In this document: positions 6,926 to 14,040 of the stretch, one piece after another
Numbering within the stretch: position 1 is the stretch's first letter
Layout of the letters: each line of letters opens with the position of its first letter
From: JAZNQN01 sp045590195
Lineage (GTDB): Bacteria > Bacillota > Clostridia > UMGS1883 > UMGS1540
Direction: 5' to 3'
NCBI GenBank assembly: GCA_045590195.1
Contig: JAZNQN010000025.1
Span: forward strand, 1 to 15,564
DNA length: 15,564 nucleotides
Program-made: the position numbers and the translations under genes
The notes under the pieces: model-generated
The model's database searches: none
What the model was told of the DNA's origin: nothing
What the model saw: only the letters and a program-made list of their open reading frames with translations

Positions 6926-7723
6926 TCATAAAATCTTTTCAAATTTGCCGGGTGATATTCCTGTGTGTTTTTTAAAAAAACGAATAAAATAGTTCACATC
7001 ACTAAAACCGCATTTTTCAGCTACTTCGGTCACAGTGTAATATCCGCTCATCAAGTATTCTTTTGCATAAGATAATCGTATTCTGTCACGGTATTGAAGT
7101 GCGGATTCACCGTACAATTTTGACCATTCTCTCCTGAAATGAGTTACACTCATATTGGAATAATTTGCAAGAATATCAAGAGTGATTCCGGTATTGAAGT
7201 TTTGTTCTATATACTCTTTAGCGGGAGCTAAGCGTAAATACGTACTTGTACCATATTCTTTTTCGAGCATCTCGGAACCCAAAAGTGCGAGTAACTCATA
7301 AAGGCGGGCTGTTGCCTGCATTTCAAAACAGCTTTTTCTTGACATCCAATGTGTTGACATTTCCTTGAAAATACGACGGTATAACTGAGAATTTTCGGGC
7401 TGAAACAAATAATAATTATCGGTCAAAAAATCCATATTGGAAAATTTATTATGAATTTCAAAATTAACAGTATAATGTTTGAAATCTTTTTTTGTAGTGA
7501 TTGAATACGATGCCTTTGGAGAAAGGAAAATAATCTCTCCTGCGTGTACATTACAGCAATCCCCGGAGGAAAATCTGTATTCCGCCTCTCCTTCAATACA
7601 GTAAACTATACCATAATATTTTCTGCCGTTTGGGTATGCGCATTTGATATTTTTGTTTAGAACGAATTCGTGTGCCACATTGATTCTGCTTATATCAATA
7701 CATAGAGAATTGGAAAGTAACAT
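6926..7723 (-). CDS. AraC-family transcriptional regulator (module 2)
   Basis: A 265-residue regulator with an N-terminal cupin-like domain (YGIVYCIEGEAEYRF and VHAGEIIFLSPKASYSI, about residues 36-76) and two C-terminal helix-turn-helices (about 179-200 and 229-250, the second containing VTEVAEKCGFSDVNYF and ending in the typical ISPGKF). The cupin lacks the HSH motif of AraC gene 1, so the inducer probably differs. AAAGGAGG (7732-7739, minus strand) lies 8 bases before the ATG. It diverges from the isomerase gene across a 151-base region holding a clear inverted repeat, the likely operator, and is probably the activator of the three-gene operon. Confidence 0.91.
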   Translation of the reverse strand: MLLSNSLCIDISRINVAHEFVLNKNIKCAYPNGRKYYGIVYCIEGEAEYRFSSGDCCNVHAGEIIFLSPKASYSITTKKDFKHYTVNFEIHNKFSNMDFLTDNYYLFQPENSQLYRRIFKEMSTHWMSRKSCFEMQATARLYELLALLGSEMLEKEYGTSTYLRLAPAKEYIEQNFNTGITLDILANYSNMSVTHFRREWSKLYGESALQYRDRIRLSYAKEYLMSGYYTVTEVAEKCGFSDVNYFIRFFKKHTGISPGKFEKIL

Positions 7724-7782
7724 ATTGCATTCCTCCTTTAGTTAAATATTGTATCATACTATATGGGAATTGACAAGAGAAA

Positions 7783-7821
7783 AATGGACATATTGTGCTA
7801 TTTATACGCGGTCTGTCCATT
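7783..7821. promoter_or_regulatory. Inverted repeat, likely operator for AraC regulator 2
   Basis: AATGGACA (7783-7790) and TGTCCATT (7814-7821) form a perfect 8-base inverted repeat with half-site centres 31 bases apart, close to three helical turns. The right half touches the -35 region of the operon promoter, where an AraC-type activator is expected. Whether this regulator is the binder is inference. Confidence 0.5.
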
Positions 7822-7849
7822 GTTTTTTTTATATTTTATGTGCTAAACT
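7820..7849 (+). promoter_or_regulatory. Candidate promoter of the module 2 operon
   Basis: TTGTTT (7820-7825) is followed after 18 bases by TAAACT (7844-7849), preceded by TG at 7841-7842 as in extended -10 promoters. The -35 overlaps the operator half-site, and the isomerase start codon lies 25 bases downstream. Confidence 0.42.
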
Positions 7850-7874
7850 TAAATAAAACAAGGAGGGTATAAGT

Positions 7875-9302
7875 ATGAAAAAAGCAAAAATAGCCATAGT
7901 TACACTCGGACATTATATATACTTTGAACAATTCGAGGGGTTGCGCGAAAAGTTGATACAGAAGGGTGAGCAATTTAAGAAATATCTTAACCCGGAAATG
8001 TGCAATGTTGTAGACGGTGGATATATTGATTGCGTGGTTGACGCTTTTGAAGCAGTTAAATCACTAAAAAAAGAAGATGTGGATATGCTCTTCGTTCTTA
8101 TGTCAACATATGTTCCGTCCGCGGTATGTGCGCCATTTGCCCGTTATCTTGACATTCCTCAGGTATTGGTTGGCATTCAGCCTCTTGATCGCCTTGACTA
8201 TACCAACACCACTACTTACACCCAGCTGGTAAACGACGATATTTGTGCCATGCCTGAAGTAGCAGGTGTTTATGAGCGCCTGGGCAAGAAAATTCCTACG
8301 TGTATTGTTGCTTCATCATCTCAAAAGGATTACATAAAAAAAGAGGTGGATGAGTGGATAAGAGCAGCTGCAGCTATGGCAGGATTTAAATACGAAACAT
8401 TCGGCTATCTTGGTCACACTTACGAGGGAATGTACGATATGCACACTGACCCTACAGCTTTTACTGCAACATTTGGTTCTCATGTAAAAATGCTTGAAAT
8501 GTGCGAGTTGGCAAGACTTTCTGAGTCTGTTACCCAAAATGAGATAGCCGAGCAGATAGAAGAAATTAAAAACATCTTTAAGATCTGCGACCCTTCGATT
8601 GATCCTCTGACTGACTTTGTAAAAGAAGATGATCTTGCATATTCCGCAAGACAGGCAGTCGCACTCAAAAAAATGGTGAATAACAACAAACTGACTGCAT
8701 TGGCTTATTATTACAAAAGCGAGCAGCAAAACTCTTATGAGCAGTTAGCTGCAAACTTAATTATCGGCAACACACTTTTAACATCCTCCGGCATTCCTCT
8801 TGCAGGTGAAGCAGATTTAAAGACCGCGGCGGCTATGCTTATTATGAAAAACATTGGCGGTGGCGGCTCATTTGCCGAAATACATCCTTTTGATGTGGAA
8901 AGCGATGTTGTTCTTATAGGTCATGACGGGCCTCATAATATTGCAATTGCCGAGGGTAAACCGCGCTTGCGCAAGCTTAAAAAGTACCATGGCAAATCAG
9001 GAAGTGGAATAGGTGTTGAATTTTCGTTGAAATCGGGACCTATGACTTTACTCAGCATAAATGTTGACCACAACGGGAAATTCCGTATGATTGCGGCTGA
9101 AGGCGAAGCTTTGCCGGGCGATATTCCTCAAACGGGGAATACCAATACGAGAGTAAACTTCGGTTGCCCCGTATGCGAATTTCTTAAACATTGGTGTGAG
9201 GCAGGCCCGACACATCATTTGGCACTCGGAACTGGTCACCATATGGAAACTCTGAGAAAATTTTCAAAAATTAGCGGAATTGAACTAACCGAAGTAAAAT
9301 GA
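7875..9302 (+). CDS. L-fucose/L-arabinose isomerase-family protein
   Basis: A 475-residue cytoplasmic protein of the fucose/arabinose isomerase superfamily, metal-dependent enzymes that interconvert aldoses and ketoses. The N-terminal half has the alternating strands of the family (VDMLFVLMSTYVPS, DIPQVLVGIQP). The C-terminal half carries AraA-like metal-site positions: E312 in AGEADLKTAA, E335 in GGGGSFAEIHPF, H350 in GHDGPHN and H447/H448 in PTHHLALGTGHH. The sequence is far from ordinary AraA or FucI, so another sugar, such as a deoxy or methylated one, is possible. AAGGAGG (7860-7866) lies 8 bases before the ATG. The stop overlaps the next start by ATGA. It is the first gene of the operon divergent from AraC gene 2, which supports an inducible sugar pathway. 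Confidence 0.8.
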   Translation: MKKAKIAIVTLGHYIYFEQFEGLREKLIQKGEQFKKYLNPEMCNVVDGGYIDCVVDAFEAVKSLKKEDVDMLFVLMSTYVPSAVCAPFARYLDIPQVLVGIQPLDRLDYTNTTTYTQLVNDDICAMPEVAGVYERLGKKIPTCIVASSSQKDYIKKEVDEWIRAAAAMAGFKYETFGYLGHTYEGMYDMHTDPTAFTATFGSHVKMLEMCELARLSESVTQNEIAEQIEEIKNIFKICDPSIDPLTDFVKEDDLAYSARQAVALKKMVNNNKLTALAYYYKSEQQNSYEQLAANLIIGNTLLTSSGIPLAGEADLKTAAAMLIMKNIGGGGSFAEIHPFDVESDVVLIGHDGPHNIAIAEGKPRLRKLKKYHGKSGSGIGVEFSLKSGPMTLLSINVDHNGKFRMIAAEGEALPGDIPQTGNTNTRVNFGCPVCEFLKHWCEAGPTHHLALGTGHHMETLRKFSKISGIELTEVK

Positions 9303-10060
9303 GGAAACGTGCAGGTGGGAAAATGTATATAAAAGATAAGATTTTTATGAATCGCGAAATGCTTGAAAAAGAAGGCCCTATAACCATTGTGGCTTTTGGC
9401 GACAGCATTACACATGGGGCTGTTGCACCGGGAGAGTTTAATTATGAAACGGTTTATTGGAACAGGTTGAAGAAAAAAATAAATAATCTGAGAAATTATG
9501 TGCCTGTAAATGTCATAAACGCAGGTATTGGCGGAATTACGGCAAAAGGGTCATTAAAAAGAATAGATAAACAAGTATTATCGCACAATCCTGACTTGGT
9601 TATTGTTTGTTTCGGGCTAAATGACGTAAATGGTCCGTTGGATGAATATATTAACGCAATGGAAACAATATTTGACAGATGTCAAAAAAATGGTGCAGAG
9701 ATTGTTCTTATGACACCCAACATGCTTAACACATCTGTTGCGGAAGATACTCCAAAGGAACATTATGAATATGCAATAAAAACGGCAGAGATGCAAAATA
9801 GTGGCAAAATGGATTTGTATATGGATGCTGTTGTCAAACTTGCCGAACAAAAAAATGTTAAGGTTTGCGATTGTTATAAAAAATGGAAGAAACTCAGTGA
9901 AACACAGGATATAACTTATCTTCTTGCAAATCGTATAAATCATCCGACACAAGAAATGCATAAACTGTTCGCTGACGAACTGTATAAAGTTATATTTGAA
10001 GATATTGATAATACTTTTGCTGAACCTGAAAGTACAATGTATAAAAACAACTCGATTTAA
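9299..10060 (+). CDS. SGNH/GDSL-family hydrolase (probable carbohydrate esterase)
   Basis: An SGNH-fold hydrolase with its blocks in order: GDSITHG with nucleophile S36, NAGIGGITA for the block II glycine, GLNDVNG with N108, and a late NRINHP with H215. The usual aspartate three residues before the histidine is absent (R212 is there), a variant that leaves a Ser-His dyad. No signal peptide is present, so it probably acts inside the cell, for instance removing acyl groups from sugars. The ATG at 9299 overlaps the isomerase stop and lacks a ribosome site. A second ATG at 9323 (residue 9) follows AGGTGGG and may be the true start. It sits between the isomerase and the large enzyme in one operon. 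Confidence 0.85.
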   Translation: MRKRAGGKMYIKDKIFMNREMLEKEGPITIVAFGDSITHGAVAPGEFNYETVYWNRLKKKINNLRNYVPVNVINAGIGGITAKGSLKRIDKQVLSHNPDLVIVCFGLNDVNGPLDEYINAMETIFDRCQKNGAEIVLMTPNMLNTSVAEDTPKEHYEYAIKTAEMQNSGKMDLYMDAVVKLAEQKNVKVCDCYKKWKKLSETQDITYLLANRINHPTQEMHKLFADELYKVIFEDIDNTFAEPESTMYKNNSI

Positions 10061-10096
10061 TAATTAATAACTGAAAATTAAAGGAGGTACGAAATT

Positions 10097-12217
10097 ATGT
10101 TTGAAAATGTTACATTAGAAATGAGTCTGAAACCCTTCAAACAGACTGATGAAAGATATATCAAACATGTTTGCAACAAGATATTTGAACAGTGGAAACC
10201 GCTCCTGAAAAACAGGAAAAAAATCTCGGTTATGCTTTGGGTTGGAGACGGAAGTGAAATACTTGATTATTTAGGTAACCGGAATGACAGATTTGAGTGG
10301 TGCAGGTTTATTGGTACAGCTAATCTGCCATACCTGGAAAAGGATGCTCCACTTGAAACCTCTTTGCATGAAAGAAAACAAGACTACATAAAAAATCCTC
10401 CTAAAATGACATATGGTATACTCAAAAGTATTATTGATTGTCTTAAAGAGGAAGGAAAACGAGCGTTTCCCCATGCTGTTATACGGGTAGGCGAAACCTT
10501 CGATATTGGCCCTGAATTTGCTATTTCCGATTTCAAGTATAATCGTCATCCCGAAATCTGTTCCGGCTCAATCCGTGATAAATTTGGCTTCGTTGATGCA
10601 ACAGCACTTCTTCATGGCGATAGCCGTTCTTATGCCGCATATCCAAACGGAATCCCTGAAGGCACCCCTTTAGGTACATTTCTTGGAAAACAATCCGAGT
10701 GCTTTTTGAAGGATATGGGATTTGACTATCTATGGTTATCCAACGGTCTTGGTTTCAGTGCTGATCCTTGGGATAAGACAGGAAAAATATTTGACGGTGA
10801 GAAATATTATCCCGAAAAACTTGCAGATACAAAGCAAAAAGTATTTGATTTCTGGAGATTGTTTCGAGCTGAATGTACCTTTCCTCTTGAAACAAGAGGA
10901 ACCAACAATTCAGTAGGTATAGACTATGCAAGCGATGGTGTTCCTCTTTATGATATCTATAACGCCGGATTTGATATTGTTGCACCTCCAAACTCTCCAT
11001 GGGCGGCTTTGAACGACAACTACGGCTTGGAAATAATGGGACATATGACAAGAATCTGCGAGCTTCCAAACGACAGGTTTCCATTCAGGTACTATATCCA
11101 CGACCCCTGGTGGGTAAATTCACCCTGGTATGACCGTTACGACGGTTCACCCTGTGATATTTATCTGCCTATGGCTATCTCGCGTATCAATTCAGATGGA
11201 AACGTTGAAACGGCAAATTCTTTGAATATTCTTAGCATTGACAACTCGTACGGAAATATGCCTGATCAATGTGTAAATGAGCCAATTCCTCACTTGCTCA
11301 AAGCCGAAAAAGATGCAGCAGACGAGCCATCCCCGTTTGTCTGGGTATACCCTTTGCGTGAATATACAACATCTGCTGACGAAGACTTGCTTTTGGAAAT
11401 GAATCTTGGGGATAACTTTATATGTGATGCAATCAATGACGGATTTCCATTGTGTTGTGTTACTTCAACGGATAATTTCCTGCATCATGACGAAAGTATC
11501 TACCAAAAAAGTATCTTGGTATCGCCCGTTCCAGAAAATCCCGATATTCTCGATAAATTAGTACACTTTGCAAAGCAAGGGATTGGTATATTGATGTATG
11601 GAACACAAGAAAAGCTTCAAACTGTTCCAAGCTTAGAATATCTTGTTAAACTTGATGTTAAAAAGAGCGCAGGCAGCATACGCGAAATCCTGTCTGCCTT
11701 TGGATATGAGATATCATTTACCAAAAAGGATGAGTGCACCAAACCACCCACAATTGGAATAGTGCGACATGACAACGGTATGTTTTTCTCGGTCTATAAT
11801 GCAAATACCACAACAGACACGCATTTGAAATTCCCCATCGGTGCACCAATATTGTGCGGAGCGGAAACAGAGATAGTTGACGGATGCTCAACCTATCGCT
11901 TCAGTCGTGGAGAACATAGAGAATGCAGGGTATTCGCCAATCAATCGGACGGCGTGATTTCCTGCAGAGAAGCTCCCCCCGCCAACGCAAGATACAGACG
12001 GGCAATTCGCATAATCGGTCTTAAAAATGCAACAGTATGCTTATTTCCCGAAACCGGCTGTGAGGCTGCGGTATCAGTTGCAAAAAGTACAGGCCAAACT
12101 CCCGAATTTGACCCTCGTTTCACCTCTGTCTATGATGAGGCAAACGGCACCTATCTGAAGGGCGAGCATATAAGCGGAGATATATATTTTTTAATAGGGC
12201 ACAAAGAGTGTATTTGA
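10097..12217 (+). CDS. Large glycosidase-like protein of unrecognised family
   Basis: A 706-residue cytoplasmic protein I cannot place in a named family. It opens with ENVTLEMSLKPFKQTD. The first 400 or so residues are rich in aromatic and acidic motifs typical of TIM-barrel glycosidases, with E133 in VGETFDIGPEF and E265 in FPLETRG as possible catalytic acids. Residues about 472-502 (VSPVPENPDILDKLVHFAKQ, then GIGILMYG) resemble the glutamine-amidotransferase-like domain of GH42-type enzymes, and the rest looks like beta-sandwich. That order, barrel, amidotransferase-like domain, beta domain, suggests a glycoside hydrolase. AAAGGAGG (10080-10087) lies close before the ATG, 36 bases after the SGNH gene. 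By context it should act on the same substrate as the isomerase and esterase. Hand counts give some stretches near 50 percent GC, above the surroundings. Confidence 0.72.
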   Translation: MFENVTLEMSLKPFKQTDERYIKHVCNKIFEQWKPLLKNRKKISVMLWVGDGSEILDYLGNRNDRFEWCRFIGTANLPYLEKDAPLETSLHERKQDYIKNPPKMTYGILKSIIDCLKEEGKRAFPHAVIRVGETFDIGPEFAISDFKYNRHPEICSGSIRDKFGFVDATALLHGDSRSYAAYPNGIPEGTPLGTFLGKQSECFLKDMGFDYLWLSNGLGFSADPWDKTGKIFDGEKYYPEKLADTKQKVFDFWRLFRAECTFPLETRGTNNSVGIDYASDGVPLYDIYNAGFDIVAPPNSPWAALNDNYGLEIMGHMTRICELPNDRFPFRYYIHDPWWVNSPWYDRYDGSPCDIYLPMAISRINSDGNVETANSLNILSIDNSYGNMPDQCVNEPIPHLLKAEKDAADEPSPFVWVYPLREYTTSADEDLLLEMNLGDNFICDAINDGFPLCCVTSTDNFLHHDESIYQKSILVSPVPENPDILDKLVHFAKQGIGILMYGTQEKLQTVPSLEYLVKLDVKKSAGSIREILSAFGYEISFTKKDECTKPPTIGIVRHDNGMFFSVYNANTTTDTHLKFPIGAPILCGAETEIVDGCSTYRFSRGEHRECRVFANQSDGVISCREAPPANARYRRAIRIIGLKNATVCLFPETGCEAAVSVAKSTGQTPEFDPRFTSVYDEANGTYLKGEHISGDIYFLIGHKECI

Positions 12218-12240
12218 CATACTTTTGGCAAATCAGTTTG

Positions 12241-12281
12241 TGTTGTCCCCTATTGACAACAGTGGTGTCGGGTTCACCCAT
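12241..12281 (+). repeat. 41-base junction repeat, copy 2
   Basis: This is the second copy of the sequence at 6732-6772, again ending in the VSGSP codons of a broken spoIVB end. The dyad TTGTC-GACAA is kept; the single difference (C at 12248) falls in its loop. The flanking genes are unrelated in the two places, so conservation here is not explained by duplication of the surrounding operon. Confidence 0.85.
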
Positions 12282-12402
12282 CCTGCAAAATGGCCGAATT
12301 GTGGGAGCTGTGACACACGTATTTGTTAATGATCCAACTCGTGGATATGGGATATTTATTGAAAATATGATTAAAACAGCGCAAGGTATTGCAGAACAAT
12401 AA
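12265..12402 (+). pseudogene. spoIVB: Broken spoIVB 3' end, copy C
   Basis: Reading from GTG at 12265 gives VSGSPILQNGRIVGAVTHVF, NDPTRGYGIFIENM and then a tail MIKTAQGIAEQ unlike that of the intact gene or copy B, ending at TAA (12400-12402). It starts at the same codon as copy B, just before the catalytic serine. Differences from copy B inside the shared part are mostly silent, so it comes from a different spoIVB lineage. A longer frame open from GTG at 12208 has no ribosome site and overlaps the end of the previous gene, so I treat this as a remnant. Confidence 0.88.
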
Positions 12403-12418
12403 TTAAATAAAGCATCTT

Positions 12419-12458
12419 AAAACAGTGTCTAACACACAAACGTGTTAGACACTGTTTT
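12419..12458. terminator. Bidirectional terminator after spoIVB copy C
   Basis: A perfect 17-base stem, 12419-12435 with 12442-12458, encloses the loop ACAAAC and is flanked by A and T runs. It separates the spoIVB fragment from AraC gene 3, whose stop codon begins in the stem. Confidence 0.9.
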
Positions 12459-13255
12459 TAAATTTCATATTTATTATAAATTTCTTTAACATATTCCCGA
12501 GGTGTTTTTTTCATTTTACGTTTAAACACATAACTAAAATAACTTTGAGAAGAAAAACCGCATTCGAAAGCAATTCGGGTTAATGAATAGTTTGTTGTCA
12601 GCAGTAAATTTGTGGCTTTTTTTATACGTTGTTCTTCTATATACTCACGCAAAGTTTTACCTACTGCGGTTTTAAAGCTGTTGTGGAAATAAATAGGGCT
12701 TAAAGATGCTGATTTTGCTACCTTTTCAAGACTTAAATCTTCGGTTAAATGTTCCTTAATGTATTTCAATGCCATTTCTATTGTTGTGTAATTATTATTT
12801 GAATTACCTTTTTTAATTCGCTTAGCTGAATCATTATTTATTGTATAAATCAGTTCCAACATCAGGCTTTGCAAAATAATTTCTTCACTTCCGGACAAAT
12901 TGTTATAGTACTTAATTAATTTTGTAAAAATTTTTTTATATGTTTCACTTTTGCCGGTTTCAAAAAAATCAGGCACATTCATTAGAATATCATATAAAGC
13001 ACCGCTATGAATTATTATATGTACATAATAACACTTAAAAGGAAATTTTGTATGTCTCATCTGCCCCGGTTTTGCACAGATAATCATATTAGTGGTAATT
13101 TTTTTCGAATTTGAATCGATGTACGAAATGCCGCCTTCTTCCATTGGCAATTCTATTTCGAACATAGAAGTTTTTCTGTTTTTACTTATTTTGGTGTTTT
13201 TTGCGGCAAGCTGTGAATTATAAATTCCCGCTGTAACTATTTCGGGCAAAATCAT
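12458..13255 (-). CDS. AraC-family transcriptional regulator (module 3)
   Basis: A 265-residue regulator whose C-terminal 100 residues hold two helix-turn-helices (about 173-194, with LSLEKVAKSASLSPIYFHNS, and 222-244, with SLTRIAFECGFSSQSYF) and the family's final KTPREYV. The N-terminal ligand domain is diverged and lacks the histidine cluster of AraC gene 1. AAAGGGG (13263-13269, minus strand) lies 7 bases before the ATG. It diverges from the metallohydrolase gene across 98 bases and converges on spoIVB copy C, exactly as AraC genes 1 and 2 do at their spoIVB ends. It probably activates the module 3 operon. Confidence 0.91.
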   Translation of the reverse strand: MILPEIVTAGIYNSQLAAKNTKISKNRKTSMFEIELPMEEGGISYIDSNSKKITTNMIICAKPGQMRHTKFPFKCYYVHIIIHSGALYDILMNVPDFFETGKSETYKKIFTKLIKYYNNLSGSEEIILQSLMLELIYTINNDSAKRIKKGNSNNNYTTIEMALKYIKEHLTEDLSLEKVAKSASLSPIYFHNSFKTAVGKTLREYIEEQRIKKATNLLLTTNYSLTRIAFECGFSSQSYFSYVFKRKMKKTPREYVKEIYNKYEI

Positions 13256-13292
13256 GATATATCCCCTTTAATAATAAGATTTCTAATAAATA

Positions 13293-13338
13293 CAGTAAAA
13301 AAATTATATTTTTTCAGTTAAATCTATGATACTATAAA
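13293..13338 (+). promoter_or_regulatory. Candidate AraC half-sites and promoter of the module 3 operon
   Basis: CAGTAAAA (13293-13300) and CAGTTAAA (13315-13322) form a direct repeat spaced 22 bases, about two helical turns, an arrangement common for AraC proteins. TATAAA (13333-13338) could be the -10, with only a poor TTTTCA -35 (13311-13316). The region is so AT-rich that chance matches are likely. Confidence 0.28.
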
Positions 13339-13353
13339 ATCAAAATAAAGTCA

Positions 13354-14040
13354 ATGGTGATGAAAATGAAAATAACATATTTAGGCCAGGCTGGATTTCT
13401 TTTTGAAAAAAATGCTTTTAAAATAATGATAGACCCATATTTATCAAACAGTGTTGAAAAAATTAATCCTGAAAATTACCGCAGGGTAGCAGTTGATGAA
13501 AGTTTTTTTGAAATAAAACCTGATGTGATGATATTTACTCACAATCATCTCGACCATTATGATCCCGAAACAGTAAATCGATTTATTACACCAAACAGTA
13601 GAATTACTGTTTTAGCACCGAAATCTGTTTTGGAAGATGTTCGAAAAATCGGTGGCAACAATAATTATGTTTTATTCAACCGCCATACTACCTGGACAGA
13701 AAACGGGATAAAATTTACTGCGGTAAAAGCGGAGCACAGCGATATAACTCCAATCGGAATAATTATTGATGACGGGGAAAAGAAATATTACATAACAGGC
13801 GATACTCTTTATAACGAAGAAATTTTTGAGGATGTACCGGAAGATATTTATGCTTTGTTTTTGCCTGTAAACGGCGTAGGCAATAATATGAATAAAACCG
13901 ATGCCGCTCGCTTTGCAAAAAAAATAAATGCCAAAAAAACAGTGCCGATGCATATTGGTATGTTTGATAAGCTGAGAGCTGATGATTTTGATTGTGATAA
14001 CAAAGTTATTGCTAAAATATATGAGGAGATTAAACTATGA
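13354..14040 (+). CDS. UlaG-like metallo-beta-lactamase-fold hydrolase
   Basis: A 228-residue metallo-beta-lactamase-fold protein of the UlaG-like group, whose best-known member is L-ascorbate-6-phosphate lactonase. The metal ligands are intact: H63, H65, D67 and H68 in THNHLDHYD, H128 in KAEHSD, D150 in TGDT and H200 in PMHIGMFD. Placed just before an acid-sugar dehydratase, it could open a sugar lactone to the acid used by that enzyme, but this is inference. The ATG at 13354 has no good ribosome site. ATGs at 13360 and 13366 are alternatives, and 13366 gives the family-like start MKITYLGQAGF. The stop overlaps the next start as ATGA. Confidence 0.85.
   Translation: MVMKMKITYLGQAGFLFEKNAFKIMIDPYLSNSVEKINPENYRRVAVDESFFEIKPDVMIFTHNHLDHYDPETVNRFITPNSRITVLAPKSVLEDVRKIGGNNNYVLFNRHTTWTENGIKFTAVKAEHSDITPIGIIIDDGEKKYYITGDTLYNEEIFEDVPEDIYALFLPVNGVGNNMNKTDAARFAKKINAKKTVPMHIGMFDKLRADDFDCDNKVIAKIYEEIKL

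Larger units (their letters stand above)
6819..12327 (+). mobile_element. Putative inserted module 2 (AraC, isomerase, SGNH, large enzyme)
   Basis: The unit runs from the conserved 26-base block in spoIVB copy B (6819-6844) to the identical block in copy C (12328-12353). It repeats the plan of module 1: spoIVB tail, bidirectional terminator, convergent AraC gene, divergent catabolic operon, then the 41-base junction sequence. Borders are approximate and no mobility gene is present. Confidence 0.42.

Noticed and set aside
8316..8729. A 137-codon minus-strand frame inside the isomerase gene, and similar antisense frames elsewhere
   Set aside because: They lie opposite well-supported genes, have cysteine-rich low-complexity translations and no ribosome sites.
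3428..12353. Tandem duplication or assembly error as the source of the repeated spoIVB ends
   Set aside because: The three copies differ at many silent sites and in their tails, terminators, AraC genes and cargo, so they are neither recent duplicates nor misassembled copies of one sequence.
12208..12402. A 64-codon frame opening with GTG at the end of the large enzyme gene and running through spoIVB copy C
   Set aside because: No ribosome site, start inside the preceding gene, and all recognisable sequence is a remnant of spoIVB from the catalytic serine onward. Kept as a pseudogene fragment.
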